Shown piece after piece: positions 55,815 through 64,000 of a stretch of 64,000 bases of DNA. The notes beneath the pieces are model-generated. The model had not been told where the DNA came from and did not search any database. It saw only the letters and a list, made by a program, of their open reading frames with translations. Position 1 is the stretch's first letter. Every line of letters begins with the position of its first letter. Both the position numbers and the translations under genes were made by a program. Origin of the DNA: Halomonas sp. ML-15 (GTDB taxonomy: Bacteria > Pseudomonadota > Gammaproteobacteria > Pseudomonadales > Halomonadaceae); contig NZ_JACXZT010000010.1 of NCBI RefSeq assembly GCF_014779595.1, positions 62,001 to 126,000 of the forward strand, read 5' to 3'.

Positions 55815-57254
55815 ATGTTGACGAGTGCGCACCTCTTCGGTCGTCGATGGCTGCTGTGGGTCAGTCTGCTGAGCCTGCTATTGGGCGCGTTGCTGGCCTG
55901 GCACTCCCAGGCTCAGGAATCGCAGCGCACCGCGCTGGTGATGACCATCGACGGTGCCATTGGGCCGGCTACCAGCGACTACTTTCAGCGTGGGCTGCGC
56001 CAGGCCAGCGAGGATGGCGCCGAACTGGTGGTGGTGCAGCTCGATACCCCCGGTGGCCTGGATGCCTCGATGCGCGACATGATTCGCGCCATGCTCACCG
56101 CCGACGTCCCGGTAGCGATCTATGTCTCCCCCAGCGGCGCCCGAGCCGCCAGCGCCGGCACCTATCTCACCTACGCCAGTCATGTGGCGGCCATGGCACC
56201 CTCGACCCATCTCGGCTCGGCGACGCCGGTGCAGATGGGTGGCGGCGGTCTGCCCGGCATCGGCGGCGGTGACGCCGACGATGCCAACGGCAATCAGGAT
56301 GACGCCGCCAACGGCGATGATGAAGCGGCCAATGGCAACGACGAGGCGGAGCGCGAACCACGCCGCGGCGAGACTGCCATGGAGCGCAAGGTCCTCGAAG
56401 ATGCGGTGTCCTATATTCGCGGCCTCGCCGAGCGCCACGACCGCAACGCCGACTGGGCCGAGGAGGCGGTGCGCGAGGCGGTCAACCTGACGGCTCGCCA
56501 GGCGCTGGAGATGAACGTCATTGATGTGGTGGCCAGCGATGTCGAGGATCTGCTGGCGCAGATTGACGGCCGCGAGGTGGTGATGGAGCGCGGTGAGCGC
56601 ACCCTGGAGACTGCTGATTTGACCATCGAGCGTTTCGATCCCGACTGGCGTACCCAACTGCTATCGGTGATCACCAATCCCAACGTGGCCTACTTCCTGA
56701 TGATCATCGGCTTCTATGGGCTGATCTTCGAACTCTCCAGCCCTGGCAGCCTGATCCCTGGCACCATCGGCATTATCTCCCTGCTGCTGGCGCTGTTCGC
56801 CTTTCAGGTGCTGCCTATCAACTATGCCGGTCTGGCCTTGATTCTTGCCGGGTTGGCGCTGATCGTAGGTGAGGCACTAATGCCGAGTTTCGGGGTGCTC
56901 GGCATTGGCGGCATCGTGGCTTTCGTGATCGGGTCGGTGATTCTTATGGACGCAGATAACTTGCAGGTTTCCCTGCCGCTGATCGGCGGCGTGGCGCTGG
57001 TGGCAGCGGTATTTATGCTGTGGACCATGACCCGCTTCATGGGGCTGCGCAAGACCAAGGTGCGCACCGGCCAGGAGGAGCTGATCGGTGCACGCGCCGT
57101 GGCGCTGGGGGATTTCGACGGCCATGGGCGGGTTCGGCTCCATGGCGAATCCTGGAAGGCTCACAGCCAGACCCAGGTCACCAAGGGCCAGACCTTGGTG
57201 GTCACGGCGCTGGATGGCCTGACCGTCGAGGTGGCCCCGCGGGACCCCGACTGA
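55815..57254 (+). CDS. nfeD: NfeD-family membrane-bound serine protease
   Basis: A 479-residue protein: signal/anchor (about 11-30), ClpP-like protease domain with nucleophile Ser in [16 protein letters not shown] and general-base Lys in [16 protein letters not shown], four to five helices (about 290-415), and a C-terminal OB-fold domain ([23 protein letters not shown]). Unusually, an acidic Asn/Asp/Gly-rich insert lies between the two catalytic parts (about 152-190). The slipin gene follows, the universal NfeD1b-stomatin pairing involved in membrane-protein quality control. Confidence 0.88.
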   Translation: MLTSAHLFGRRWLLWVSLLSLLLGALLAWHSQAQESQRTALVMTIDGAIGPATSDYFQRGLRQASEDGAELVVVQLDTPGGLDASMRDMIRAMLTADVPVAIYVSPSGARAASAGTYLTYASHVAAMAPSTHLGSATPVQMGGGGLPGIGGGDADDANGNQDDAANGDDEAANGNDEAEREPRRGETAMERKVLEDAVSYIRGLAERHDRNADWAEEAVREAVNLTARQALEMNVIDVVASDVEDLLAQIDGREVVMERGERTLETADLTIERFDPDWRTQLLSVITNPNVAYFLMIIGFYGLIFELSSPGSLIPGTIGIISLLLALFAFQVLPINYAGLALILAGLALIVGEALMPSFGVLGIGGIVAFVIGSVILMDADNLQVSLPLIGGVALVAAVFMLWTMTRFMGLRKTKVRTGQEELIGARAVALGDFDGHGRVRLHGESWKAHSQTQVTKGQTLVVTALDGLTVEVAPRDPD

Positions 57255-57303
57255 GCGATCATTCAACCACTTCGCCCGTAATTCCATGCAAGGAGAGACA
57301 GCC

Positions 57304-58098
57304 ATGATGATTTCCTATCTCGTACCGCTGGTGCTGGTGGTCATGATACTGGCGGCATCGATCCGGATCCTGCCGGAGTACAAACGCGGGGTGGTGTTCT
57401 TCCTGGGGCGCTATCAGGCGGTCAAAGGGCCGGGGTTGATCATCATCATCCCGGGCATTCAGAAGATGGAGGTGGTCGATCTGCGCGTGATCACCATGGA
57501 CGTACCGGAGCAGGACGTCATCTCCCAGGACAACGTCACCGTCAAGGTCAACGCGGTGCTCTACTTCAGGGTCGTCGACCCCGAGAAAGCGATCATCCAG
57601 GTCGAGAACTTCACGGTGGCGACCAGCCAGTTGGCCCAGACCACGCTGCGCTCGGTGCTCGGCAAGCATGACCTCGACGAGATGCTCTCCGAGCGCGACA
57701 AGCTCAACGACGACATTCAGGAGATTCTCGACTCGCAGACCGAATCCTGGGGGATCAAGGTGGCCAACGTCGAGATCAAGCATGTCGACCTCGACGAGAG
57801 CATGATCCGTGCCATTGCCCGCCAGGCCGAGGCAGAGCGCGAGCGGCGCGCCAAGGTGATTCACGCCGAGGGTGAGTTGCAGGCCTCGCGCAAGCTGGTC
57901 GAGGCCGCCAACGTCATGGCCGAGAACTCTGCCGCGTTGCAGCTGCGCTATCTGCAGACCATGAGCGATATGAGTAACAAGAACGCCTCGACCATCGTCT
58001 TCCCCCTGCCGATGGATATCATGGAGGCGTTCAAGCAGATGAAGGCGTCGCCTGCCGCCCAAACGCGCACTCAGGCGCCTACCGATCCCGAGGCGTGA
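57304..58098 (+). CDS. Slipin / stomatin-like SPFH protein
   Basis: A 264-residue SPFH-domain protein: one N-terminal hydrophobic anchor ([18 protein letters not shown]), then [49 protein letters not shown] and a C-terminal Ala/Glu coiled coil ([24 protein letters not shown]). It should form membrane-associated oligomers and is the likely partner of the upstream NfeD protease. AAGGAG precedes the start at 57304, 49 bp after nfeD. Confidence 0.88.
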   Translation: MMISYLVPLVLVVMILAASIRILPEYKRGVVFFLGRYQAVKGPGLIIIIPGIQKMEVVDLRVITMDVPEQDVISQDNVTVKVNAVLYFRVVDPEKAIIQVENFTVATSQLAQTTLRSVLGKHDLDEMLSERDKLNDDIQEILDSQTESWGIKVANVEIKHVDLDESMIRAIARQAEAERERRAKVIHAEGELQASRKLVEAANVMAENSAALQLRYLQTMSDMSNKNASTIVFPLPMDIMEAFKQMKASPAAQTRTQAPTDPEA

Positions 58099-58103
58099 TC
58101 CCT

Positions 58104-58134
58104 CGGCGGGCCTGCATTGATGGCAGGCCCGCCG
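58104..58134. terminator. Hairpin after the slipin gene
   Basis: A perfect 12-bp stem CGGCGGGCCTGC/GCAGGCCCGCCG with a 7-nt loop, five bases after the stop. The T-run is missing, so it may need Rho or act as a 3' stabiliser. Confidence 0.6.
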
Positions 58135-58509
58135 ATGGACCAGTCCCGCGCCTGGCTGCCTTGCCCATCCCCCCCTTTAGGTGCAATGCAGCGTAAGCTC
58201 TGTTAGAATCCGCGGCTCGAATGTGGCCAGTGCTACTACCAAGGTCTAATGCCTTGAAACAGCCAGGGCCCGTCACCCGATACGAGTAACGGACTTCTAA
58301 CCTTGACCAGCAGCAGCACCCTCCAGGCCGGCACCACGCCGCCCTAGCGCACTACCCCTTTCTTCGGCGATGCCTCGTTCATCGTCAGGCACGCGCGTGC
58401 CCTGCTCGCCATCTGGCGGCCCCTCGATTGATCTCAGCGCTGCGCAACCCCGTGCCATAGCACCCTGGCGCCCTATGGGCATGATAAACACCCTCGACAG
58501 GACCGCAGA
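58135..58509 (+). promoter_or_regulatory. Leader region of the SulP transporter gene
   Basis: 375 bp with no gene. A possible promoter lies around 58195-58225 (AAGCTC...TTAGAAT). A 16-bp element CACGCCGCCCTAGCGC (58335-58350) recurs with one mismatch at 61424-61439 ahead of the small gene at 61537. The function is not known; I could not fold it into a known riboswitch. Confidence 0.35.
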
Positions 58510-60000
58510 ATGTTCGAAACAATGAAACAGAGTTGGTTCTCCAACCTCAAGGGCGACACCTTGTCGGGTATCGTCGTCGCGCTGGCGCTGATTCCCGAGG
58601 CCATCGCCTTCTCGATCATCGCCGGCGTCGACCCCAAGGTCGGTCTCTACGCCTCCTTTGCCATCTGTGTGATCATCGCCTTTACCGGCGGCCGCTCGGG
58701 CATGATCTCCGGTGCCACCGGCGCCATGGCACTGCTGATGGTGACCCTGGTTCGCGATCACGGCCTCGAGTACCTGTTGGTGGCTACTCTGCTCACCGGG
58801 GTGCTGCAGATCGCGGCCGGCTATCTCAGGCTCGCCGAGCTGATGCGCTTCGTGTCGCGTTCGGTTGTGACCGGCTTCGTCAACGCCCTGGCGATCCTGA
58901 TCTTCATGGCCCAGCTGCCTGAGTTGACCGGCGTGACCTGGCATGTGTACGCCATGACCGTGGCGGGCCTGGCGATCATCTACGGCTTCCCTTATCTGCC
59001 GGCGATCGGTAAGTCGATTCCTTCGCCGCTGGTATGCATCGTGGTGCTGACCGCGGTGTATATGATCACTGGTATGGATATTCGTGATGTTGGCGACATG
59101 GGCGAGCTGCCCGACAGCCTGCCGGTCTTCCTGTGGCCGGACGTGCCGCTCAACCTCGAGACCCTGATGATCGTGCTGCCCTACTCGCTGATGCTCACGC
59201 TAGTGGGGCTGCTGGAGTCGATGATGACCGCGACCATCGTCGATGATCTCACCGATACCAAGAGCAACAAGAACCGCGAGTGCAAGGGTCAGGGCATCGC
59301 CAATATCGGCTCCGGCCTGATTGGTGGCATGGCGGGCTGCGCGATGATTGGCCAGTCAGTGATCAACATCAAGTCTGGTGGCCGCCGTCGGCTTTCCTCG
59401 CTGATCGCCGGCGTCGTGCTGCTGCTGATGGTGGTGTTCCTTGCCGACTGGGTCTCGCAGATTCCCATGGCTGCCCTGGTGGCGGTGATGATCATGGTCT
59501 CCATCGGTACCTTCAGCTGGACGTCCATCAAGGATCTCAAGAAGCACCCGATAAGCACCAATATCGTGATGGTGGCTACCGTGGTCGCCACGGTAGGTAC
59601 GCACAATCTGGCTATTGGCGTATTCGTCGGTGTGCTGCTGGCGGCGATGTTCTTCGCCAACAAGGTCGGCAATATCCTCTATATCGGGTCAGAAGAGACC
59701 GACGGGGGCAGCCGTCGTATCTACACGATTGTCGGCCAGGTGTTCTTCGCCTCCTCCGAACGTTTCGGTGAATCCTTCGATTTCAAGGAGACCGTTGAGA
59801 AGGTCACCATCGACCTGTCCCGCGCCCACTTCTGGGACATCACCGCCGTCCAGGCCCTGGACCGGGTAGTGATCAAGTTCCGCCGCGAGGGTACCGAGGT
59901 CGAGCTGATCGGCCTCAACGAGGCGAGTGCCACCATCGTCGACCGCTACGCGGTGCACGACGATCCCGCCGCCGTCGAGAAGCTGATGGGCGGTCACTGA
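58510..60000 (+). CDS. SulP-family anion transporter with STAS domain
   Basis: A 496-residue inner-membrane protein with about ten to twelve helices: [25 protein letters not shown] (residues 14-38) is the SulP signature, followed by [14 protein letters not shown]-terminal STAS domain (about 410-490) contains [23 protein letters not shown]. SulP proteins carry sulphate, bicarbonate or dicarboxylates. With a UspA protein downstream, as in many bicarbonate-type SulP loci, bicarbonate is a reasonable guess but unproven. Confidence 0.9.
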   Translation: MFETMKQSWFSNLKGDTLSGIVVALALIPEAIAFSIIAGVDPKVGLYASFAICVIIAFTGGRSGMISGATGAMALLMVTLVRDHGLEYLLVATLLTGVLQIAAGYLRLAELMRFVSRSVVTGFVNALAILIFMAQLPELTGVTWHVYAMTVAGLAIIYGFPYLPAIGKSIPSPLVCIVVLTAVYMITGMDIRDVGDMGELPDSLPVFLWPDVPLNLETLMIVLPYSLMLTLVGLLESMMTATIVDDLTDTKSNKNRECKGQGIANIGSGLIGGMAGCAMIGQSVINIKSGGRRRLSSLIAGVVLLLMVVFLADWVSQIPMAALVAVMIMVSIGTFSWTSIKDLKKHPISTNIVMVATVVATVGTHNLAIGVFVGVLLAAMFFANKVGNILYIGSEETDGGSRRIYTIVGQVFFASSERFGESFDFKETVEKVTIDLSRAHFWDITAVQALDRVVIKFRREGTEVELIGLNEASATIVDRYAVHDDPAAVEKLMGGH

Positions 60001-60076
60001 TCCGATACCCATGGCAGCCGTTGGAATACCAGCCGGCTGCCGTTTCTTTGTTCACTAAACGTTAAAGGAGATTCGC

Positions 60077-60301
60077 ATGTATTTTCTTAAGCTACTCAAT
60101 CTCGGCTTTGCCCCGATTGCTTCAACCGTGGTGCCGACCTACCGCAGCAAGCGCCTGGACGACGTATGCCGCGTCTTCATGCCGTGGGAAAACCGTCGCG
60201 TCACGCCGCGAGATAGCGACCGGGTGTATGGCAGCGATCCCATTGAGCGTCGCAGCGCCGACCTGACCGCGCGGGCGGCTTATCACGGTGTATTTCGCTA
60301 A
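60077..60301 (+). CDS. Small conserved-looking protein between SulP and UspA genes
   Basis: A 74-residue protein beginning MYFLKLLNLGFAPIASTVVP (possibly membrane-associated), then a basic stretch (RSKRLDDVCRVFMPWENRR). AAAGGAG with ideal spacing precedes the ATG. The family is not recognised. It lies 76 bp after the SulP gene and 39 bp before the UspA gene, so probably co-transcribed. Confidence 0.6.
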   Translation: MYFLKLLNLGFAPIASTVVPTYRSKRLDDVCRVFMPWENRRVTPRDSDRVYGSDPIERRSADLTARAAYHGVFR

Positions 60302-60340
60302 GCACCACTATTACTAATCGCTGCCGTCAAGGAGAGGGAT

Positions 60341-61195
60341 ATGACAGATCAGGTAATGGCCGCCATCGACGGCTCGCAGTTCTCCGAGGGCGTGTGCGAC
60401 TACGCCGCCTGGGCCAGCCAGGCCCTGGCGGCACCGCTGACCTTCCTGCATGTGGTGGACAACCACCCGCAGACCGCCGAGGCGGACCTGTCCGGCAATA
60501 TCGGCCTGGGATCGCGGGAGCACCTGCTGGAGGAGCTGGCCAGCCTCGATGAGCAGCGCGCCAAGCTGGCCCAGGAGCAGGGCCGGGTAATGCTCGCGGC
60601 GGCCAAGACGCGGGCGGCGGAGGCCGGCGTCAGCGAACCGGGCACACGTCAGCGCAACGGCACCCTGGTCGAGACCCTCAGCGAGCTGGAGAACGACATC
60701 CGCCTGCTGGTGATCGGCAAGCGCGGCGAGACCGCGCACCGGGCGGTCGATCACCTGGGCTCCAACCTCGAGCGGGTGGTGCGCACCCTGCACCGGCCGA
60801 TTCTGATGGTGCCGGATCAGTTCCAGGCACCCAGCAAGGTGTTGATCGCTTTCGACGGCAGCAAGACCACCCGCAAGGGCGTCGAGATGATCGCCAAGAG
60901 CCCGCTGTTCGAGGGCATCCCGGTGCACGTGGTGATCGTCGGCGCCGAGACCGGCGATAACCGTTCGCAGCTGGAGTGGGCGCTCAAGACCCTGCGCGAC
61001 GCCGGCCATGAGGCCGAGGGCGCGATTCGCGCCGGCGAGGTCGAGGAGACGCTGCGTACCTACCAGGAGGAGCAAGGCATCGACCTGCTGGTCATGGGCG
61101 CCTACGGCCACTCGCGGATTCGCCACCTGCTGGTGGGCAGCACCACCACCGAGATGCTGCGGCGCGCGAGTAAACCTGTTTTGCTACTTCGCTAG
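60341..61195 (+). CDS. Universal stress protein, tandem UspA domains
   Basis: A 284-residue protein with two Usp domains: 1-150 (MTDQVMAAIDGSQFSEGVCDYA ... LVIGKRGETAHRAVDHLGSNLERVVR) and 160-284 (KVLIAFDGSKTTRKG ... LVMGAYGHSRIRHLLVGSTTTEML). The second has the full ATP-binding pattern Gly-x2-Gly-x9-Gly-Ser. Usp proteins support stress survival and often regulate partner transporters. GGAGAGGG precedes the start. Third gene of the SulP unit. Confidence 0.9.
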   Translation: MTDQVMAAIDGSQFSEGVCDYAAWASQALAAPLTFLHVVDNHPQTAEADLSGNIGLGSREHLLEELASLDEQRAKLAQEQGRVMLAAAKTRAAEAGVSEPGTRQRNGTLVETLSELENDIRLLVIGKRGETAHRAVDHLGSNLERVVRTLHRPILMVPDQFQAPSKVLIAFDGSKTTRKGVEMIAKSPLFEGIPVHVVIVGAETGDNRSQLEWALKTLRDAGHEAEGAIRAGEVEETLRTYQEEQGIDLLVMGAYGHSRIRHLLVGSTTTEMLRRASKPVLLLR

Positions 61196-61205
61196 TTGTC
61201 CAGTG

Positions 61206-61239
61206 AGTCGGCCCCGCCGGGTGCGGTGCGCCGACTTTT
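61206..61239 (+). terminator. Terminator of the SulP-UspA unit
   Basis: Stem AGTCGGC/GCCGACT around a GC-rich imperfect inner stem, followed by TTTT, 10 bp after the UspA stop. Confidence 0.72.
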
Positions 61240-61536
61240 GAGAGGGCATCCCAGAACAAGTGGAAATCGAGGTGGAACGCTGTAGAGACCATTCCCTTGA
61301 ACAGCTGTTCAAGGATTTGTTATCGTAAACTGTTGTTAATATCTATCCAGATACCTTTCTTGAGGTCGCTGGTAACTGCAAGAGGAGCTATCCGTTGCCT
61401 CAGTTACTGACCGACACCTGCCTCACCCCGCCCTAGCGCTCTCGTTATCCTTGCCTATTTGGCGTTTCGCAGCCTTCCTGTCATCGCCTTATGAAGTCCG
61501 GCTGGCTGTCTTTCAGACGTGTCAAAGGATATCTTT
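61240..61536 (+). promoter_or_regulatory. AT-richer leader upstream of the 78-residue protein gene
   Basis: No gene is seen. It includes an AT-rich tract (61308-61345) suited to a promoter and the 16-bp element CACCCCGCCCTAGCGC (61424-61439) shared with the SulP leader. Confidence 0.35.
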
Positions 61537-61773
61537 ATGAGTACTACAGGTGCTTTCCTCCCCGATGCTGAACGGCTCTCCTCGAAGGATGGCTGGGTCA
61601 GCGTTCATGACCATCTCCCCATCGATACCCGCGCCTCACTGTTAGTAGTGTATCAGGACATGCATAGAGCAGGCGTCACGTCAGCGATCATGGAGCGGGG
61701 GCGCTTTCTGAGCATGTCCAACCGCGCGCTTGTGCGCGGCGTACGCTCATGGCGTTTCCAGGGAGAGGAGTGA
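61537..61773 (+). CDS. Hypothetical 78-residue protein
   Basis: A soluble small protein (MSTTGAFLPDAERLSSKDGW...LLVVYQDMHRAGVTSAIMERG...VRSWRFQGEE). AAGGAT lies eight bases upstream of the ATG; a GTG at 61519 would add six residues. The family is not recognised. No Cys, no membrane segment. prfC follows after 85 bp. Confidence 0.5.
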   Translation: MSTTGAFLPDAERLSSKDGWVSVHDHLPIDTRASLLVVYQDMHRAGVTSAIMERGRFLSMSNRALVRGVRSWRFQGEE

Positions 61774-61858
61774 TGAGTCGAGAGACACTCACCGCATCGC
61801 AGCGCCTACATTGGCTTTCCGAAATTGCCCCAAGCTTCCCGTTCTGATCAGGTCGAAG

Positions 61859-63478
61859 ATGTCATCAACCGCTAGCTACAATGCGACCCCCTCGCTCCCG
61901 CAGGAGGTGGCAAGACGCCGTACCTTCGCGATCATCTCGCACCCCGATGCCGGCAAGACGACGCTCACCGAAAAGCTGCTGATGTATGGTGGAGCGATCC
62001 GCTCGGCGGGCACTGTCAAGAGCAAGAAAAGCCATCAGTTCGCCACCTCGGACTGGATGGAGGTCGAGAAGCAGCGCGGGATTTCCGTGGCCAGCTCCGT
62101 CATGCAGTTTGAGCATGAAGGCTGCGTGATCAACCTGCTTGATACGCCGGGCCACCAGGACTTCTCGGAAGACACCTACCGAGTGCTGACCGCAGTAGAT
62201 GCTGCCCTGATGGTGATCGATGCCGCCAAGGGCGTCGAGCCTCAGACCATCAAGTTGCTCGAGGTGTGCCGGCTGCGCAAGACCCCGGTCATCACCTTTA
62301 TCAACAAGATGGATCGCGAGGTGCGCGAGCCGCTGGAGCTGATCGACGAGATCGAGGATATCCTGAAATTGGCATGTGCTCCGGTCACCTGGCCGATTGG
62401 CATGGGTAAGCAGTTTGCCGGGGTCTACGACCTGCATCGCCATCAGATGCTCAAGTTCACGCCGGGAGATAGCACGGCGGATAGCGAGGTCGAAGTACTG
62501 GATGGCGAGGATAACCCCTATCTGGTCGAGCACTTTCCCATTGCCCACGCCACCTTCAAGGAGGAGGTGGAGATCGTCCGCGAGGCGGCAGCACCCTTCG
62601 ATCACCAGGCGTTCCTGTCCGGCGACCTCTCTCCGGTGTTCTTTGGATCAGCCATCAACAACTTCGGCGTACGCGATATTCTTCAGGCGCTGGTGTCCTG
62701 GGCACCATCCCCCAGGCCACGGGACGCCAGGGAGCGCGAAGTCCTGCCCGAGGAGGCCAACTTCACCGGCATCGTCTTCAAGATCCAGGCCAACATGAAC
62801 CCGCTGCACCGCGACCGTATAGCCTTCCTGCGTATCTGCTCGGGAGAGTATCGCCAGGGGTTGCGTGCCAAGCATCTACGCTCGGGCAAGCCCATCAAGC
62901 TGGATCATGCCATCACCTTCATGGCACAGCAGCGTAGCCACCTGAGCGAAGCCTATGCGGGGGATATCATCGGCATTCCCAACCATGGCCGCCTGCGCAT
63001 CGGTGACGTCATAACCCAGGGCGAGACATTGGAGCTTGAAGGTATCCCGCATTTCTCGCCAGAAATTTTCAAAGTCGCCAGGCTCAACGACCCGCTGCGC
63101 GCCAAGCAGCTCAACAGGGCGCTGCAGGAGCTTGGCGAGGAGGGCACGATCCAGGTCTTTGAACCCCTCGAGAAGACCGGCATGGTACTGGGTGCCGTTG
63201 GGCAACTGCAGTTCGAGACCGTGGCCCACCGTCTGCTTACCGAGTACAAGGTCGACGCTTCATTCGACAGCGTCCCCGTGTACAAGGCGCTATGGGTCAG
63301 TAGTGCCGATACCTCGGCGCTAAAGCGGTTCATACAGTCCAACGCCAATCGACTGGCCAGAGATGCCGCCGGGGCACTGGCGTTCATGGCACCCAATCGC
63401 TCGATCCTCGACCTGACCGTAGAGAAGTGGCCCGAGATCGACTTCCATAGCACCCGCGAGATCAACCTGACCCGATGA
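61859..63478 (+). CDS. prfC: Peptide chain release factor 3
   Basis: A 539-residue translational GTPase. G1 SHPDAGKTTLTEKLL, switch region EKQRGISVASSVMQF, G3 DTPGHQDFSEDTYR, G4 NKMDRE, and RF3-specific C-terminal parts (LNRALQELGEEGTIQVFEP, VGQLQFETVAHRLLTEYKV). RF3 recycles RF1/RF2 from the ribosome. Length is close to the usual 526-530 residues if the true start is slightly downstream. The ribosome site before 61859 is weak. Confidence 0.93.
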   Translation: MSSTASYNATPSLPQEVARRRTFAIISHPDAGKTTLTEKLLMYGGAIRSAGTVKSKKSHQFATSDWMEVEKQRGISVASSVMQFEHEGCVINLLDTPGHQDFSEDTYRVLTAVDAALMVIDAAKGVEPQTIKLLEVCRLRKTPVITFINKMDREVREPLELIDEIEDILKLACAPVTWPIGMGKQFAGVYDLHRHQMLKFTPGDSTADSEVEVLDGEDNPYLVEHFPIAHATFKEEVEIVREAAAPFDHQAFLSGDLSPVFFGSAINNFGVRDILQALVSWAPSPRPRDAREREVLPEEANFTGIVFKIQANMNPLHRDRIAFLRICSGEYRQGLRAKHLRSGKPIKLDHAITFMAQQRSHLSEAYAGDIIGIPNHGRLRIGDVITQGETLELEGIPHFSPEIFKVARLNDPLRAKQLNRALQELGEEGTIQVFEPLEKTGMVLGAVGQLQFETVAHRLLTEYKVDASFDSVPVYKALWVSSADTSALKRFIQSNANRLARDAAGALAFMAPNRSILDLTVEKWPEIDFHSTREINLTR

Positions 63479-64000
63479 ATCAAAACGCCGACACTCTGGA
63501 GCGAGCGGCGGAACGTCGCCAGCTCGACCACACCCTGGCGCGCATCGACGCCAACCTGGATGAGCTGGACCAGCGGCTCAAGGCCTATGCCGATGATATT
63601 CAGGCGCAGAAGGAGTACCTCTGGTCGAGTCGCGACGAGATGGACCATATCGAGAAGATATCGGCCCGCGAGTCGATCCAGCAGGCAGTCATGACCGGCG
63701 ACAATGCGCTGGCCAGGCGTCGCAAGCTTGAGAAGCTCAAGCACTCTCCCTACTTCGGGCGCTTCGATTTTGCCCGAGGCGGCGAGCCCGAGCCGGTCTA
63801 TATCGGTATTCATCACTTTCACGATGATCTTGAGGGCGCGAGCCGAGTCCACGACTGGCGGGCACCCATCGCCTCGCTGTTCTACGACTACGAAACCGGC
63901 CCGGCCAGCTACGAGAGTCCCCAGGGACAGGTCGCGGGCGAGGTGACGCTGAAACGCCAGTTCCGCATCAAACGCGGCGAGATCGAGCTGATGATCGACA
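63475..64000 (+). CDS. HelD-like UvrD-family helicase, N-terminal fragment
   Basis: The first 175 residues of a protein cut by the window end. An N-terminal antiparallel coiled coil (LERAAERRQLDHTLARIDAN, LDELDQRLKAYADDIQAQKE) leads to SPYFGRFDF, PVYIGIHHFHDD and the HelD hallmark HDWRAPIASLFYDYETGPASYES. HelD proteins strip RNA polymerase from DNA or recycle stalled complexes. The ATG overlaps the prfC stop (ATGA), so the two are co-translated. Confidence 0.83.
   Translation, partial: MNQNADTLERAAERRQLDHTLARIDANLDELDQRLKAYADDIQAQKEYLWSSRDEMDHIEKISARESIQQAVMTGDNALARRRKLEKLKHSPYFGRFDFARGGEPEPVYIGIHHFHDDLEGASRVHDWRAPIASLFYDYETGPASYESPQGQVAGEVTLKRQFRIKRGEIELMID

Overview
The window looks like a chromosomal segment of a moderately halophilic gammaproteobacterium of the Halomonadaceae (Halomonas or a close relative). 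The basis is high GC throughout most of the window, a complete ectoine-degradation (doe) gene set, and two copies of a roughly 100-bp intergenic repeat. No rRNA, tRNA, CRISPR array, transposase or phage gene was seen.

Region by region. Bases 1-1467 hold the end of a TRAP transporter (small and large permease). 1555-8848 (minus strand) is an envelope-stress unit: membrane fusion protein, RND pump, BaeS-like kinase, BaeR-like regulator and a Spy-like chaperone. Both the first and the last gene are preceded by GGTGCAA-type direct repeats with an exact 11-bp period. 8981-18209 is an alpha-glucoside uptake regulon (aglE-F-G-A-K and a LacI regulator on minus, a LamB-like porin on plus) with three near-palindromic operators between the divergent arms. 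18305-23065 holds lysO, a DUF3108 protein, a pncA-pncB NAD-salvage pair and ghrA.

23399-36191 is the ectoine catabolic region: doeA, doeB and doeX, then an embedded four-gene cassette (nitrilase-like amidohydrolase, ATP-grasp ligase, C45 Ntn-type acyltransferase/hydrolase, large PLP decarboxylase), then doeC and doeD. The four-gene cassette is the best candidate here for an uncharacterised pathway. It has the parts expected for making or breaking an amide-linked metabolite of a diamino or basic amino acid.

36337-50670 is an accessory-looking stretch, by eye less GC-rich in places and with AT-rich spacers. It carries a HAD hydrolase, two DUF302 proteins, a DcaP-like porin, two paralogous ECF sigma factors (only one with an adjacent zinc-finger anti-sigma gene), EthD and DUF3179 proteins, a tandem pair of secreted proteins built on a VGSPxLGGTREG repeat, a TIGR04282/TIGR04283 glycosyltransferase pair, DoxX, a minimal mercury operon (merR, merF, merA with a classical 19-bp-spacer promoter) and a Met-rich micropeptide. 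Both sigma genes are preceded by the same promoter-like element, TGTAA-N15-GCCGAC.

50681-64000 returns to housekeeping-like genes: a YnjBCD-type ABC importer with a small-molecule kinase, another Met/Cys-rich micropeptide, an NfeD protease with its slipin partner, a SulP transporter with a small protein and a tandem UspA, prfC, and the start of a HelD-like helicase running off the end.
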